Counted from the stretch's first letter, positions 32,425 through 40,274 are shown. The stretch is 40,274 nt of DNA from Actinomycetota bacterium (GCA_030018005.1 JASEGT010000014.1:1-40274), one strand, 5' to 3'. Program-made: numbers and translations. Notes: generated by a model not told the origin, from the letters alone.

Positions 32425-34722
32425 TTGAAGCGCTATATATTGTTAGCTCTGGTAGGATTTTTTGTGACGGTCACGCTGGCGAACGCGGCGGCCACCGCGG
32501 CGGGCGACTTTGCTAAGGACCAGGATGAAAAGATAGTTCGCAGCGCGCAGCGCTCTTATATCCATGCCAGCGACGGAACAATTCTGGCGCGCCTCTACTT
32601 CGAGAATCGTGAAGACGTTCCGCTGGACGAAGTTCCGAAACACATCCAGGATGCTATCATCGCTATCGAGGATGAGCGGTTCTACTCCCACAACGGGGTC
32701 GACTACTACGGTATCGCCCGTGCGCTTCTGGCCAACATCAAGAGCCACCGCATCGTAGAGGGCGGCAGCACGATAACCCAGCAATATATTAAAAACACTA
32801 TCGGGGAAAAGGATAAAACCCTGGCCCGCAAGCTAAAAGAGGCCATCCTCTCTTACCGGCTCGAGAAGAAATATTCCAAAGAAGAGATTCTCGAGGCATA
32901 TTTGAACACCATCTATTTCGGGCAGGGTGCTTACGGTGTCGAGGCGGCCGCGCAGGTCTTCTTCGGGAAAAAGGCGAGCGAGATGACCATAGCCGAGGGG
33001 GCGCTCCTGGCAGGCCTGACAAAATCGCCGCTCGAATTTTCACCATACACCAACCCGGACAAGGCATTTTACAGGCAGACGGTCGTCTTGAACAGGATGG
33101 CTAAACTCGGCTTTATTACGATCGCAGAAGCCGAAGCGGCCAAGACAGAAAAGCTGATACTCGTGCCGAAAAAAGAAGAGGTCGTTCTCGCACCATACTT
33201 CGTCGAGCATGTTAAGCAAGAGCTTATACAGGAATACGGTGTGGAGAAGGTCTTTACCGGCGGGCTCCATGTCTATACAACGCTGGACATTCGGGCCCAA
33301 AAGAACGCTGAATACGCGATAGCCTCGACGCTCAACCGCAAGAAAGACCCGGAGGCGGCGCTCATCTCCGTCTGCCCGCAAAACGGGTACATCGTGGCGA
33401 TGGTGGGCGGTCGCGATTTCAACAATGTCAAATACAACCTGGCGGTTCAAGGTAAACGCCAACCGGGGTCGTCGTTTAAGATGTTCGTGCTGGTAACCGC
33501 GCTCGAGCAAGGATACGGACCGAACGACCGTTTCAATTCGGCATCCCCGCAAGTAATAAGAATATCACCAAACCCCAAGGACGACCCGTGGAAAGTGCGG
33601 AACTGCGAAGGAAGCGGCCATGGCATGATGACCCTGCGCGACGGCTCGGTCAACTCTGTCAACACAGTCTATGCCAACGTGACCATGAAAGTGGGGGCAC
33701 AAAATATCGTCAAGACCGCAGCCAAAATGGGAATCAAAACACCGCTCGACCCATACCCATCGATTGGAATCGGCGGGCTAACTGTCGGTGTCTCGCCGCT
33801 TGAGATGGCCTCGGCCTACGGGACGCTCGCAAACGGCGGCGTCCACGTAGAGCCTATCGCTATAACAAAAATAGTCGACTTCGACGGCACCGTCATAAAG
33901 CAGGCAAAGCCCGAGGGCAAGCAGGTGATGGACAGTAACACAGCCTATCAGGCCAGCGACATACTCCGCGGCGTCGTCGAGCGCGGTACCGCGACAAGAG
34001 CGAGAATCGGCCGCCCGGTGGCGGGCAAGACCGGCACCAACCAGCTCTATCGCGACGCCTGGTTCGTCGGCTATACACCGACGCTTGTCACCGCCGTGTG
34101 GATGGGTCATCCCGAGGCGCAGATATCGATGTACAATGTCCATGGGCGCAGGGGTTTTGGCGGCATCATTCCGGCAACGATATGGGCGAAACACATGCGT
34201 TCGATGGTAAAAGGAACACCGGTACTCGACTTTCCCAAACCCGATTGGAGTAAGAACAATAAGAGCAGGTCTATCAACTCGGCTTCCTGGCTTAACAGAA
34301 TAAAAGCATTGCTCGAAGAGAAAAAAGAAGAAATCAAGGATGAATTTTCTCAGCAAGCGCAAGAAGAAGGCGAACAGCAAGCTACGCCGCCGAGTACGCA
34401 ATCTGAGCCGAGCGGACCTAAGCCCAAGAAGACTAAACCTGCAAAAAAATCAAAGCCAGAGCACGGCGCAGACATAATCAGCCAACCAGAGACAGCATAC
34501 CAGCCATCCCCGCCGTCATTACCGGCGATACAGCCAGCTCCAGCGCCTGCCCCTCAACCGTCACAGCAGCCGCAACCCGCGCCGGTCGCGACCCAGCCCG
34601 AAGTACCGGCGCCCGACCCGGCACCCATCACTTCCGAGCCGCCACCGGGCAATACCGGTGATAACGATAGCGGCGGCTCTGGGAGAAACCGGATTCCCAC
34701 CTTACCGCGCAGGCATTTTTAA
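32425..34722 (+). CDS. Class A penicillin-binding protein (PBP1A-type)
   Basis: A 765-residue bifunctional cell-wall synthase with an N-terminal membrane anchor or signal (about residues 3-22). The glycosyltransferase domain (GT51, about 50-220) has IEDERFYSHNGVD, with catalytic Glu82, plus GGSTITQQYIKN and LEAYLNTIYFG. The transpeptidase domain (about 310-590) has SSFK (Ser349 to Lys352), SVN (about 411-413) and KTG. A Lys/Glu-rich then Pro/Gln-rich tail of about 150 residues extends outside the cell. TTG start, weak ribosome site. The DUF1287 gene follows on the same strand and may share the transcript. Confidence 0.93.
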   Translation: MKRYILLALVGFFVTVTLANAAATAAGDFAKDQDEKIVRSAQRSYIHASDGTILARLYFENREDVPLDEVPKHIQDAIIAIEDERFYSHNGVDYYGIARALLANIKSHRIVEGGSTITQQYIKNTIGEKDKTLARKLKEAILSYRLEKKYSKEEILEAYLNTIYFGQGAYGVEAAAQVFFGKKASEMTIAEGALLAGLTKSPLEFSPYTNPDKAFYRQTVVLNRMAKLGFITIAEAEAAKTEKLILVPKKEEVVLAPYFVEHVKQELIQEYGVEKVFTGGLHVYTTLDIRAQKNAEYAIASTLNRKKDPEAALISVCPQNGYIVAMVGGRDFNNVKYNLAVQGKRQPGSSFKMFVLVTALEQGYGPNDRFNSASPQVIRISPNPKDDPWKVRNCEGSGHGMMTLRDGSVNSVNTVYANVTMKVGAQNIVKTAAKMGIKTPLDPYPSIGIGGLTVGVSPLEMASAYGTLANGGVHVEPIAITKIVDFDGTVIKQAKPEGKQVMDSNTAYQASDILRGVVERGTATRARIGRPVAGKTGTNQLYRDAWFVGYTPTLVTAVWMGHPEAQISMYNVHGRRGFGGIIPATIWAKHMRSMVKGTPVLDFPKPDWSKNNKSRSINSASWLNRIKALLEEKKEEIKDEFSQQAQEEGEQQATPPSTQSEPSGPKPKKTKPAKKSKPEHGADIISQPETAYQPSPPSLPAIQPAPAPAPQPSQQPQPAPVATQPEVPAPDPAPITSEPPPGNTGDNDSGGSGRNRIPTLPRRHF

Positions 34723-34793
34723 CAATAATCGCAATTTCGAGTAGAATATGAGTAAATCATAGGCTTGCATCTCGAACTGCGAAGGGGGCTGCG

Positions 34794-35531
34794 ATTAATA
34801 ATATAAGCTACTGTATCTATGCGATATTCTTAATACTCCTCGTCTACCTGGCCTCATCGATACCCGATTTAGCCGGCGACATTAACGGGTCCGCTAAGAC
34901 GCTTGAACAAGCCATAAGGTCGGCCCCGCAAAATATGCGCCGGCCGCAGACGATTTCTGTTCCGCGCATCCTAGCCGACCACGACGAGGACGGTGACGGG
35001 ATAGACGACCTTGAAGATATCGTGCTAGGCGCCAGGGCCGAGACTGAGCGCCGGCCTGAGTATAGAAACGCATATTATAAAGGCGGCTATCCGCCAAATG
35101 AGGAGGGCGTTTGTACCGATGTTATCTGGCGGGCGTTCAAGGACGCCGGCTATGATTTGAAAACGGTGCTTGACCGAGACGTGGCCGCCAATACAAGAGC
35201 ATATCCGAGGGTCGAGGGTAAGCCGGATCCGAATATCGACTTCAGGCGGGTGCCGAACCTCGTTTCGTTTTTCAAGCGCCACGCCACGGAACTGACAACG
35301 GAGGTTGTGCCCGGCGACGAAGCCAACCTTGCCCGGTGGCAGGGCGGCGATATTGTCGTATACGCCAAGCCATACCCGCACATCGGCATAGTCTCCGATA
35401 GACGAAAGGCGGACGGCGTGCCCCTGCTTATCCATAACGGCGGCCCCCACGCGACCGAGGCGGACCAACTCCTCAGCTGGCCCAGCCCAATCATCCATCA
35501 CTTCAGGTTTCCAAAAACGCAAAGCGACTAA
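34794..35531 (+). CDS. DUF1287 family exported protein, apparent ATT start
   Basis: A DUF1287 protein: GVCTDVIWRAFKDAGYDL holds the conserved Cys, and ARWQGGDIVVYAKPYPHIGIVSD holds the His region, as in NlpC/P60-like folds. The domain covers about the last 160 residues. Just before it is a calcium-loop-like DHDEDGDGIDD. The first ATG in frame (34935) would cut off a clear signal peptide, IYAIFLILLVYLASSIPDLAG. No ATG, GTG or TTG lies upstream in frame before the TGA at 34749. An ATT at 34794 has AAGGGGG at 5-nt spacing and is the best start, giving 245 residues. If ATT is not used, the gene starts at 34935. Confidence 0.75.
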   Translation: MNNISYCIYAIFLILLVYLASSIPDLAGDINGSAKTLEQAIRSAPQNMRRPQTISVPRILADHDEDGDGIDDLEDIVLGARAETERRPEYRNAYYKGGYPPNEEGVCTDVIWRAFKDAGYDLKTVLDRDVAANTRAYPRVEGKPDPNIDFRRVPNLVSFFKRHATELTTEVVPGDEANLARWQGGDIVVYAKPYPHIGIVSDRRKADGVPLLIHNGGPHATEADQLLSWPSPIIHHFRFPKTQSD

Positions 35532-35966
35532 GCGCAAATTTTGGATAACTGCATCATAGTCAGAGCTGCCGGCACATAAGATATCTTCTTTTCTGTGCTG
35601 TGTCATGTTGTCGTAGTATTATTACACAGGCGACTAATTATCTAAATTGCCGATAAACATTTCACAAGCTCCTGCTGGCAAAATACGAAATGGGGCTTTA
35701 AGAGACAAGCCACCGGAGTAATATGACCGCCCTATCTTATCGATAATAGCTTTATATAATCATATGTAGAATATCTAAGATATTGCTTGACATTCTCTCT
35801 CTCTGGTTATTATAAGCTGTAGTATGGCGTACGAGCACGGTAGCGCTATAGCTTGGCATTATACTGCTTCTCCGAACGTTAACAGAGGGGGTGATTGCCT
35901 TAGAGTGTTTTCTGATCAGCAATTAATGTATCGAAATCGTTTCATTAAGCAGGAAAAGGGGGTAAC
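35532..35966. other. Intergenic region upstream of the Amidase_6 gene
   Basis: No gene. AT-rich, with the promoter at 35787-35816 and a 150-nt leader. The leader has an extra purine-rich site (GAGGGGG, 35884-35890) and a block at 35886-35930 resembling the leader of the secreted-protein gene at 9654. Confidence 0.5.
35787..35816 (+). promoter_or_regulatory. Promoter of the Amidase_6 gene
   Basis: Perfect TTGACA (35787-35792), 18-bp spacer starting with a CT-repeat, and TATAAG (35811-35816), five of six matches to the -10. Confidence 0.7.
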
Positions 35967-36635
35967 ATGAGAAAAATCGCTTTTGTTTTATTGGTTATCA
36001 TAAGTACTTTGCTTATGGCGCAAACGGCTTTTGCTTGGTGTAAGTCGTGTGCGGTAAATTATGCTGACTCGTATGCTCTAAACCCAAATCCAAACTGGCC
36101 AAACTACTATAATGATGGTGGGGATTGCACAAACTTCGTATCACAATGTCTAAATTATGGCGGTATTGGAATGGATACAAACTACACTGACCCCAACAAA
36201 TACTGGTATATGGTTAAGAATATTCATAATGCTTGGATATCCGGATATCCTTGGATAAGAGCTCATGAATCCTACGAGTATTTCCGAACAAGCTCGCGCA
36301 CTGCCTCATATCGTTACTTTATTAATTCGTATGATTGGCAGTCGGCTACAAGTAGGCCAATACCACCAAATAACAACACAAGCCTTAATAATAGCGACAT
36401 AGTCAGCCTTGACTTTACTGGCGACGGAAGGCGTGATCACAATATGATAGTAACAAGGCAAAACACAACCGATGTGTATAATAGCGCCTACGCGGGTGAT
36501 CTAGTCAATTACCGAACGAGTTCGCCCTCGCTAAACAGGAAGCATATTATTTGGCATGTTAAGCATAGACTGAGCGCTTCAGAGCTGGCTACGACTGTAG
36601 TTTACGCCTGGGGACTTAACTCGACTCTAAACTAG
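35967..36635 (+). CDS. Secreted amidase-domain protein (Amidase_6-like)
   Basis: A 222-residue secreted protein. Signal peptide of about 22 residues (MRKIAFVLLVIISTLLMAQT, cleavage after AFA). The mature part matches the putative amidase family Amidase_6: ALNPNPNWPNYYNDGGDC, then TNFVSQCLNYGG, with the catalytic Cys in GDCTNF and a His in DHNMIVTRQ. Likely a papain-like hydrolase acting on peptidoglycan or peptide amide bonds outside the cell. Rich in Asn, Tyr and Ser and AT-rich in codon use, unlike most of the window. AAAAGGGGG precedes the ATG. A membrane-anchored protein follows 13 bp later. Confidence 0.85.
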   Translation: MRKIAFVLLVIISTLLMAQTAFAWCKSCAVNYADSYALNPNPNWPNYYNDGGDCTNFVSQCLNYGGIGMDTNYTDPNKYWYMVKNIHNAWISGYPWIRAHESYEYFRTSSRTASYRYFINSYDWQSATSRPIPPNNNTSLNNSDIVSLDFTGDGRRDHNMIVTRQNTTDVYNSAYAGDLVNYRTSSPSLNRKHIIWHVKHRLSASELATTVVYAWGLNSTLN

Positions 36636-36648
36636 CAGGTGGCATAAG

Positions 36649-37359
36649 ATGAAAAAAACAATCACCAAGGTTTCCATAGCAATGGTTGCTTTGCTTGTTG
36701 TTATTTCTGTTGGCATGATTCTTACGCTTGGTGCGGGCGACAAAGGAGCGAGCGAAAAGGAAGTAAACGAAATGAAAAAGGCGCTTGAAAGTCATCTAGA
36801 GCTGCCTTATGCATCTACGTTTGAACTTCGAAAGGAAATGCTTGTTTTTGAAGCAATACCAAAGGAGCATAAAGAAAAAGCTCGCAATAGGCTTTATCGG
36901 GATCTGTTAGAGGTTACAGCAGAAGATTATTCAAAAAGAGTTGCCGAGAATTTTGTGGGCTTAATTGAAGTTTTGGAGCAGGAATATGGGGAGCGCATAA
37001 TTGATGGTGGCCAAAAAGTCTTAGCAATTGAAACGATTGAATTAGAAAGTCCTGACAAGGCACATATTATAGCCATTGTTTGGAGTGGAAGCAAATACGG
37101 AAAGTTTAACAAAGCAATGAAAAAGACTGAGCCTTTATACGCAGCGGATAATACTGTTGTAAAGCGCTATCCCATGCAAAAAATTGACGGCAAGTGGAAG
37201 GTCTCGGGCATAGAGTCCGTCGTAAAAGGCGTTCCAATGGATGACGATAATAATACGTATGGTCCACCAACACCAGAGGAAGCAAAAGCGCGATTCAAGG
37301 ATGTGTCTCTAACCTGGGATGAAAAGATAAGACGAGGTATTCCTTTCGGCGATAACTAA
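36649..37359 (+). CDS. Membrane-anchored extracytoplasmic protein of unknown function
   Basis: A 236-residue protein with one N-terminal hydrophobic helix (about residues 8-29) followed by a Lys/Glu-rich domain. The domain contains alternating helices and a beta segment AHIIAIVWSGSKYGKF, ending in a compact KIDGKWKVSGIESVV, like small exported proteins with an NTF2- or DUF-type fold. No motif is recognised. It is only 13 bp after the amidase gene, so it is probably co-expressed and may guard or anchor it. AT-rich codon use like its partner. A strong terminator follows at 37426. Confidence 0.65.
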   Translation: MKKTITKVSIAMVALLVVISVGMILTLGAGDKGASEKEVNEMKKALESHLELPYASTFELRKEMLVFEAIPKEHKEKARNRLYRDLLEVTAEDYSKRVAENFVGLIEVLEQEYGERIIDGGQKVLAIETIELESPDKAHIIAIVWSGSKYGKFNKAMKKTEPLYAADNTVVKRYPMQKIDGKWKVSGIESVVKGVPMDDDNNTYGPPTPEEAKARFKDVSLTWDEKIRRGIPFGDN

Positions 37360-37425
37360 CGACAGCAGGACAGAACAAGTCTAAAAAGGGCGCATACTGA
37401 AGTTTACATCATGAAAATGTGGAGT

Positions 37426-37459
37426 AAAAAGCTGCGGTTCGTGCAACCGCAGCTTTTTT
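37426..37459. terminator. Strong bidirectional terminator
   Basis: Arms AAAAAGCTGCGGTT (37426-37439) and its complement (37445-37458) with a 5-nt loop, then a run of T. The A-rich left flank makes it work for the reverse-strand NIF3 gene as well. Confidence 0.9.
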
Positions 37460-37521
37460 CAATCTATTACCAACTTGCTCGCCCAAGCCGTCGGGTGCAA
37501 GTTTTCAGTTATAGGACCTCC

Positions 37522-38472
37522 CTATCGCTCTACGCGAACCAAACCCGCTCCGGCGATTATGTTGACGCCTTTTGCTTTGAGCTTATCGAGGAATAGGTTC
37601 ATGCCGATGGCGTCGCTCGCGATATGGCCGGCTACCACTAGGTTGATATGGCTTTTGCCCGCCTTTTTGCGGAGCTTCTCGCTAAAGTGCATCCCGATAA
37701 TCGTGCCAATACCCGCGTCGGCGAGCTTCTCCATCGCGGCTTCGGGGCCTTCGGTGCCGCCGGTCATGTCTACCACTATCTTTCCGGTACGCTTGCCGGC
37801 ATCGCCAACGAGAACATTCGGCCCCGCCTTGTCTTTAGCCGCCGCTTTGTACTCGGGTATCTCCTTGAGGGCTTTGACGACATCACCGAGCGTCTCCGGA
37901 GCCTTAGCGTCGATATGTTTCTGTACGAAGTCGGTGACAAGATTGTCGCACGGTGTATGGCAACACATGAACGAAAACCCGAGCAGACGCGCCGCGTCGA
38001 TCGCCCGGTTGTGGTTTATCGGCATAAGCCCCCGCTGTACCTCGGTCAGCCTCTCGCCGATGAGCGCGTCGCCGATATTGATAGGAACCCCCAGCGTGGC
38101 CCAGATGTCGGCCTGCATCCCCATCACCTCGGCGAGCGCCGCCAACGCTTTGCCTTCAGGATGGTGCGCAAGAATCAGGTCTATACCTTCGCCCCTTTCT
38201 CTAAGCCTATCCGCAAGGACAACTTCTTGCGCCTCCATATCGATACCGGTGAATATCCCATTTATCTCAGCTTCCGGGTCACCGGTTAAGATTCTGGTGT
38301 CGGCATAGGGATTGGTCAGCGAGTCGGTGTCGAAGAATTCTTTTTCGTCGTCTTTCAGACCGTCGTAGGCTTCTTTTTTCTTCGCTAGCGACTTTTCGAC
38401 CTCGGCCTTACCGCGAGGGTCGTACTCCATTCCAAGCTCCACGGCAAGTTCGTATATCTCACGCAACTTCAT
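37522..38472 (-). CDS. NIF3-like (NGG1p-interacting factor 3 family) protein
   Basis: A 316-residue protein of the NIF3 group. The metal-binding pattern is visible: GIDMEAQEVVLADRLRERG, ILAHHPEGKALAAL and, near the C-terminus, GIGTIIGMHFSEKL and VVAGHIASDAIGMNLFLD. NIF3-like proteins bind two metal ions; their physiological role is poorly defined. An N-terminal stretch of about 60 charged residues (KKKEAYDGLKDDEKEFFDT) precedes the fold. ATG with TGGAGGA upstream. It follows the glycosylase gene by 63 bp. Confidence 0.88.
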   Translation of the reverse strand: MKLREIYELAVELGMEYDPRGKAEVEKSLAKKKEAYDGLKDDEKEFFDTDSLTNPYADTRILTGDPEAEINGIFTGIDMEAQEVVLADRLRERGEGIDLILAHHPEGKALAALAEVMGMQADIWATLGVPINIGDALIGERLTEVQRGLMPINHNRAIDAARLLGFSFMCCHTPCDNLVTDFVQKHIDAKAPETLGDVVKALKEIPEYKAAAKDKAGPNVLVGDAGKRTGKIVVDMTGGTEGPEAAMEKLADAGIGTIIGMHFSEKLRKKAGKSHINLVVAGHIASDAIGMNLFLDKLKAKGVNIIAGAGLVRVER

Positions 38473-38535
38473 CTTCGTCCTCCATTAATCTAATCTGCCA
38501 TATATTAAAATCCAACAAACAGGATAATTCGACTA

Positions 38536-39144
38536 CTATTTACTGACGAACAGACTTCCTTCATCGTAGAAACGCAACAACATGTCTTCACCTTTTGAAA
38601 TACCTATCCGGGGACTCGCTTTAACCGTGCGTGTCTCTAGCGTGCCGTTCGCGATATATAGCCGGCTCTCGGGAACGGTCATATCGACCTCGTTGTCCGC
38701 CAAATCTATACCCAGAGCTTTGGTGAGCTTGCCGGGGCCGCTCGTAAGGTCAACCGATTTTTTCACCGGTCGATTCTTCTTCATTATCTCGATACCCGAG
38801 ACCGGCTCAAGCGCCCTTATCAATACCGCACCGGCGCGCCCTTCTAGACCCGTAACTACATTTAAAAGGCAGTGAACACCGTAATTTAGGTAGACATAAG
38901 CCATCCCGGCGCGCCCGAACATAATCGCGTTCCTCGGCGTCATGCCGCGACAAGCGTGGCTGGCGGGATCGCCTTCGCCAAAATAGGCCTCGACTTCGAC
39001 AATGCGGCCGACTACGATCGCCCCCAGTGCACGCCTGACCACCATTCGTCCAATGAGGTCGACGGCGACTTGATCCGGGTCGCGCTCGTAAAAACCGACC
39101 GGCAACGGCCTATGGTGTTGATGGTTAAGAATATTCAGGGACAT
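38536..39144 (-). CDS. mpg: DNA-3-methyladenine glycosylase (AAG/MPG type)
   Basis: A 202-residue AAG/MPG-type glycosylase that removes alkylated purines from DNA. VDLIGRMVVRR, then the catalytic Glu in IVEVEAYFGEGDPASHACRG, TPRNAIMFGRAGMAYVYLNYG with the base-intercalating Tyr region, and LTSGPGKLTKALGI are all present. The ATG has no Shine-Dalgarno; an extended -10 ends 8 bp before it, so the mRNA appears leaderless. It probably forms an operon with the NIF3-like gene. Confidence 0.93.
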   Translation of the reverse strand: MSLNILNHQHHRPLPVGFYERDPDQVAVDLIGRMVVRRALGAIVVGRIVEVEAYFGEGDPASHACRGMTPRNAIMFGRAGMAYVYLNYGVHCLLNVVTGLEGRAGAVLIRALEPVSGIEIMKKNRPVKKSVDLTSGPGKLTKALGIDLADNEVDMTVPESRLYIANGTLETRTVKASPRIGISKGEDMLLRFYDEGSLFVSK

Positions 39145-39152
39145 CGAGAAGA

Positions 39153-39161
39153 ATTATAACA
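39153..39161 (-). promoter_or_regulatory. Extended -10 promoter giving a leaderless glycosylase mRNA
   Basis: TGT-TATAAT on the reverse strand (TATAAT at 39158-39153), 8 bp before the ATG (39144). Transcription should begin within 2 nt of the start codon. No good -35. Confidence 0.65.
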
Positions 39162-39257
39162 TATGACGCGGACCAATAAATCATCGCGAGATTCTTCTGT
39201 CGCCCACCATTTCCCAAAACAACATTTCCCCGAGATAAAAGCTTTAGCCTTAGGCTT

Positions 39258-39300
39258 CAGAGCAAGCATCTTGGTGAGTTTTCCGGCCCTGCGGGTTAAG
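39258..39300 (-). pseudogene. Possible short remnant of a second MPG glycosylase copy
   Basis: The segment shares CAGAGC, TTGGTGAG and CCGG blocks in the same order with 38713-38748 in the mpg gene. In translation it gives LTRRAGKLTKML against LTSGPGKLTKAL. It is too short to be certain and could be chance. Confidence 0.25.
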
Positions 39301-39541
39301 TTTTGCAGCGAACAGAGATAACGCCGCAGCAAAAAGAGATATTTACCGCTCTAAAGATCAAAGAACCGCCGAAGTTCTACGACATTACCCCGTAGGCACT
39401 ACACGCATTTTAGCCGCTCTCTATCCTTGATTGATAACGCCCGGTTTGGGGCGGCATTTGCCTACTAACTGTCGAAGTTCGGAATAACAGGCCATGCCAA
39501 TCGCTAAATGAATTGATCAAACAATCCAACGGGTAAAACTA

Positions 39542-39571
39542 TTGACAGCTTGCTGGGCAAGCTAATATAAT
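39542..39571 (+). promoter_or_regulatory. Strong sigma-70-type promoter
   Basis: Perfect TTGACA (39542-39547) and perfect TATAAT (39566-39571), 18 bp apart. It should drive the small secreted protein at 39843 and the gene after it, with a leader of about 265 nt. Confidence 0.82.
39547..39563. promoter_or_regulatory. Inverted repeat in the promoter spacer (operator candidate)
   Basis: AGCTTGC-TGG-GCAAGCT, perfect 7-bp arms, sitting exactly between -35 and -10. This position suits a repressor or a DNA-distorting activator. Confidence 0.55.
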
Positions 39572-39582
39572 AGGCTTCAATT

Positions 39583-39600
39583 CTACGTATATATACGTAG
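39583..39600. repeat. Perfect 18-bp palindrome in the early transcript
   Basis: CTACGTATATATACGTAG, about 12-30 bp after the -10. It is likely a second operator or a transcript-start hairpin. Confidence 0.55.
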
Positions 39601-39842
39601 CTATCATAGGTAATATGCCTATTCTTACCCCAAAAGCAAAATCTTGCTCTGGCGACCATCGTTCGGATACAAACCGCTAAACTCACAAGCGGACAATACC
39701 ACGCATAATAACGTGCGCGTCATACGCGCTAATAAGGATATTGCGCAGCATACGTGCAAAGAAAGGAGTGATCATAAGACGCAACGAGAATCATGCAGAA
39801 CGATGCAAGAGAAAGTCACACTCAACCAAAGGAGGTAGCAGA

Positions 39843-40148
39843 ATGTCAGCAAGAATCAAACAAGCCAGTATGTTTGCCCTAGTCTGTCTAATCGTAGCAG
39901 GCCTTGCCCTGGGAGCATATGCCGCAACGGGCAGCGGCGCTAAGGCAGAGGGCAAACTCACCAAAAACCCCAAGCAGAGCGTCGGCAAGAACTGGGGGGA
40001 TAGGCCCGGCTCGATAAAGCCGAACGGTACCCCCAAACCAAAGAAGAATCTGTTCAACAAGGCCGACGCAGCAGCCGTAGAACCCGGCGACGCCAAACTC
40101 AAAGCAGACGCGGCGGCCCCTGTCGGCCCCGACCAAGAGAGAGACTAA
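39843..40148 (+). CDS. Small secreted low-complexity protein
   Basis: A 101-residue protein with a signal peptide (ARIKQ, hydrophobic ASMFALVCLIVAGLALG, cleavage near AYA at about residue 28). The mature part is rich in Lys, Ala, Pro and Gly (KPNGTPKPKKN, ADAAAVEPGDAKLKADAAA), probably disordered. AAAGGAGG is 6 nt before the ATG; longer in-frame readings upstream lack such a site. It precedes an exported protein by 15 bp and may be its partner at the cell surface. No family recognised. Confidence 0.65.
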   Translation: MSARIKQASMFALVCLIVAGLALGAYAATGSGAKAEGKLTKNPKQSVGKNWGDRPGSIKPNGTPKPKKNLFNKADAAAVEPGDAKLKADAAAPVGPDQERD

Positions 40149-40163
40149 AGGAGGGAGCGGAAA

Positions 40164-40274
40164 TTGAAGCAAGAAATGAGCTACTGGCTGAAAAGCAATT
40201 GGATGCGAAGGGTAGCAATAGTCATTGTGTTTACCCTTCTGTTTAACCCGATAGTCGTTGACCTGACTCCCCTC
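40164..40274 (+). CDS. Truncated exported protein at the window edge
   Basis: Thirty-seven codons open to the end of the window. TTG 40164 has AGGAGGGAG 6-7 nt upstream; an ATG at 40176 is an alternative. The residues give a positively charged start then VAIVIVFTLLFNPIVV, a signal peptide or membrane anchor. The gene continues beyond the window, so no function can be assigned. Confidence 0.55.
   Translation, partial: MKQEMSYWLKSNWMRRVAIVIVFTLLFNPIVVDLTPL

Larger units (their letters stand above)
39162..39842. other. Intergenic region with possible gene debris and a strong promoter
   Basis: No intact gene. A segment at 39258-39300 resembles part of the neighbouring glycosylase gene. The promoter and palindromes at 39542-39600 are listed separately. 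The leader after it (39601-39842) has a purine-rich GAAAGGAG (about 39760) in addition to the proper ribosome site. Confidence 0.45.

Noticed and set aside
39135-39332. 65-codon reverse frame upstream of mpg
   Set aside because: Not an intact gene; only a short segment looks mpg-like and is listed as a possible remnant.
39385-39396. ACCCCGTAGG, resembling the CsoR-like operator
   Set aside because: Only half of the inverted repeat is present and no promoter or start lies nearby.
1-40274. CRISPR arrays, rRNA genes, prophage structural genes or a replication origin
   Set aside because: No regularly spaced repeats, rRNA-like sequence, phage modules or DnaA-box cluster were seen on reading the window.

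Overview
The window is a dense, mostly GC-moderate bacterial chromosome segment. It shows frequent GTG/TTG starts, Gram-positive-style partner-switching regulators, two trehalose-type glycosyltransferases, a tungsten-type aldehyde oxidoreductase, a class A penicillin-binding protein with a long Pro-rich tail, and a complete queCDEF set. This mix, with a TusBCD/DsrEFH sulfur-relay operon and an SQR-like flavoprotein, suggests an anaerobic or microaerophilic, Gram-positive-like lineage, possibly a deep-branching actinobacterium. The lineage is inference; no rRNA is present.

Layout. 1-4300: an SQR-family flavoprotein whose conserved last redox cysteine codon is an in-frame TGA followed by a SECIS-like hairpin (candidate selenoprotein); a BPL_N/amidotransferase-like protein; and a reverse-strand tusDCB (dsrEFH) operon behind a promoter whose spacer holds a CsoR/CstR-like palindrome. 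4700-6650: a two-CW Cys-rich protein and a PiT phosphate transporter with its DUF47 partner. 6650-11040: a low-density, AT-richer accessory stretch with a lipoprotein, two decayed transposase fragments and a secreted/anchored protein pair. 11120-13263: queF-queE-queD-queC and tRNA-Pro(GGG). 13480-20150: an RsbW-like kinase, a winged-helix-like protein and a 1717-residue PocR-like/multi-GAF/PAS/PP2C/HATPase protein. 20560-24970: a GT4 glycosyltransferase, TreT-like trehalose synthase and an OtsA-like GT20. 24966-29367: class II aldolase, AOR, ornithine-cyclodeaminase-like enzyme and an unknown small protein. 29621-32133: a U32 peptidase/tRNA-hydroxylation-type protein split by a -1 frameshift. 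32425-37360: PBP1A, a DUF1287 protein with an apparent ATT start, an Amidase_6 protein and an anchored partner. 37522-39144: NIF3-like and 3-methyladenine glycosylase. The right edge has a strong, palindrome-bearing promoter ahead of a small secreted protein and a truncated exported protein.

How the pieces fit. The SQR-like enzyme and TusBCD point to sulfide/sulfane-sulfur handling under reactive-sulfur or metal control. Three promoters matching the sigma-B/sigma-F pattern (GTTT...GGGTAT-like) lie before the RsbW-like gene, the giant phosphatase and treT. This suggests one general-stress circuit linking partner switching to trehalose production. All functional assignments are from reading the sequence; no searches were run.
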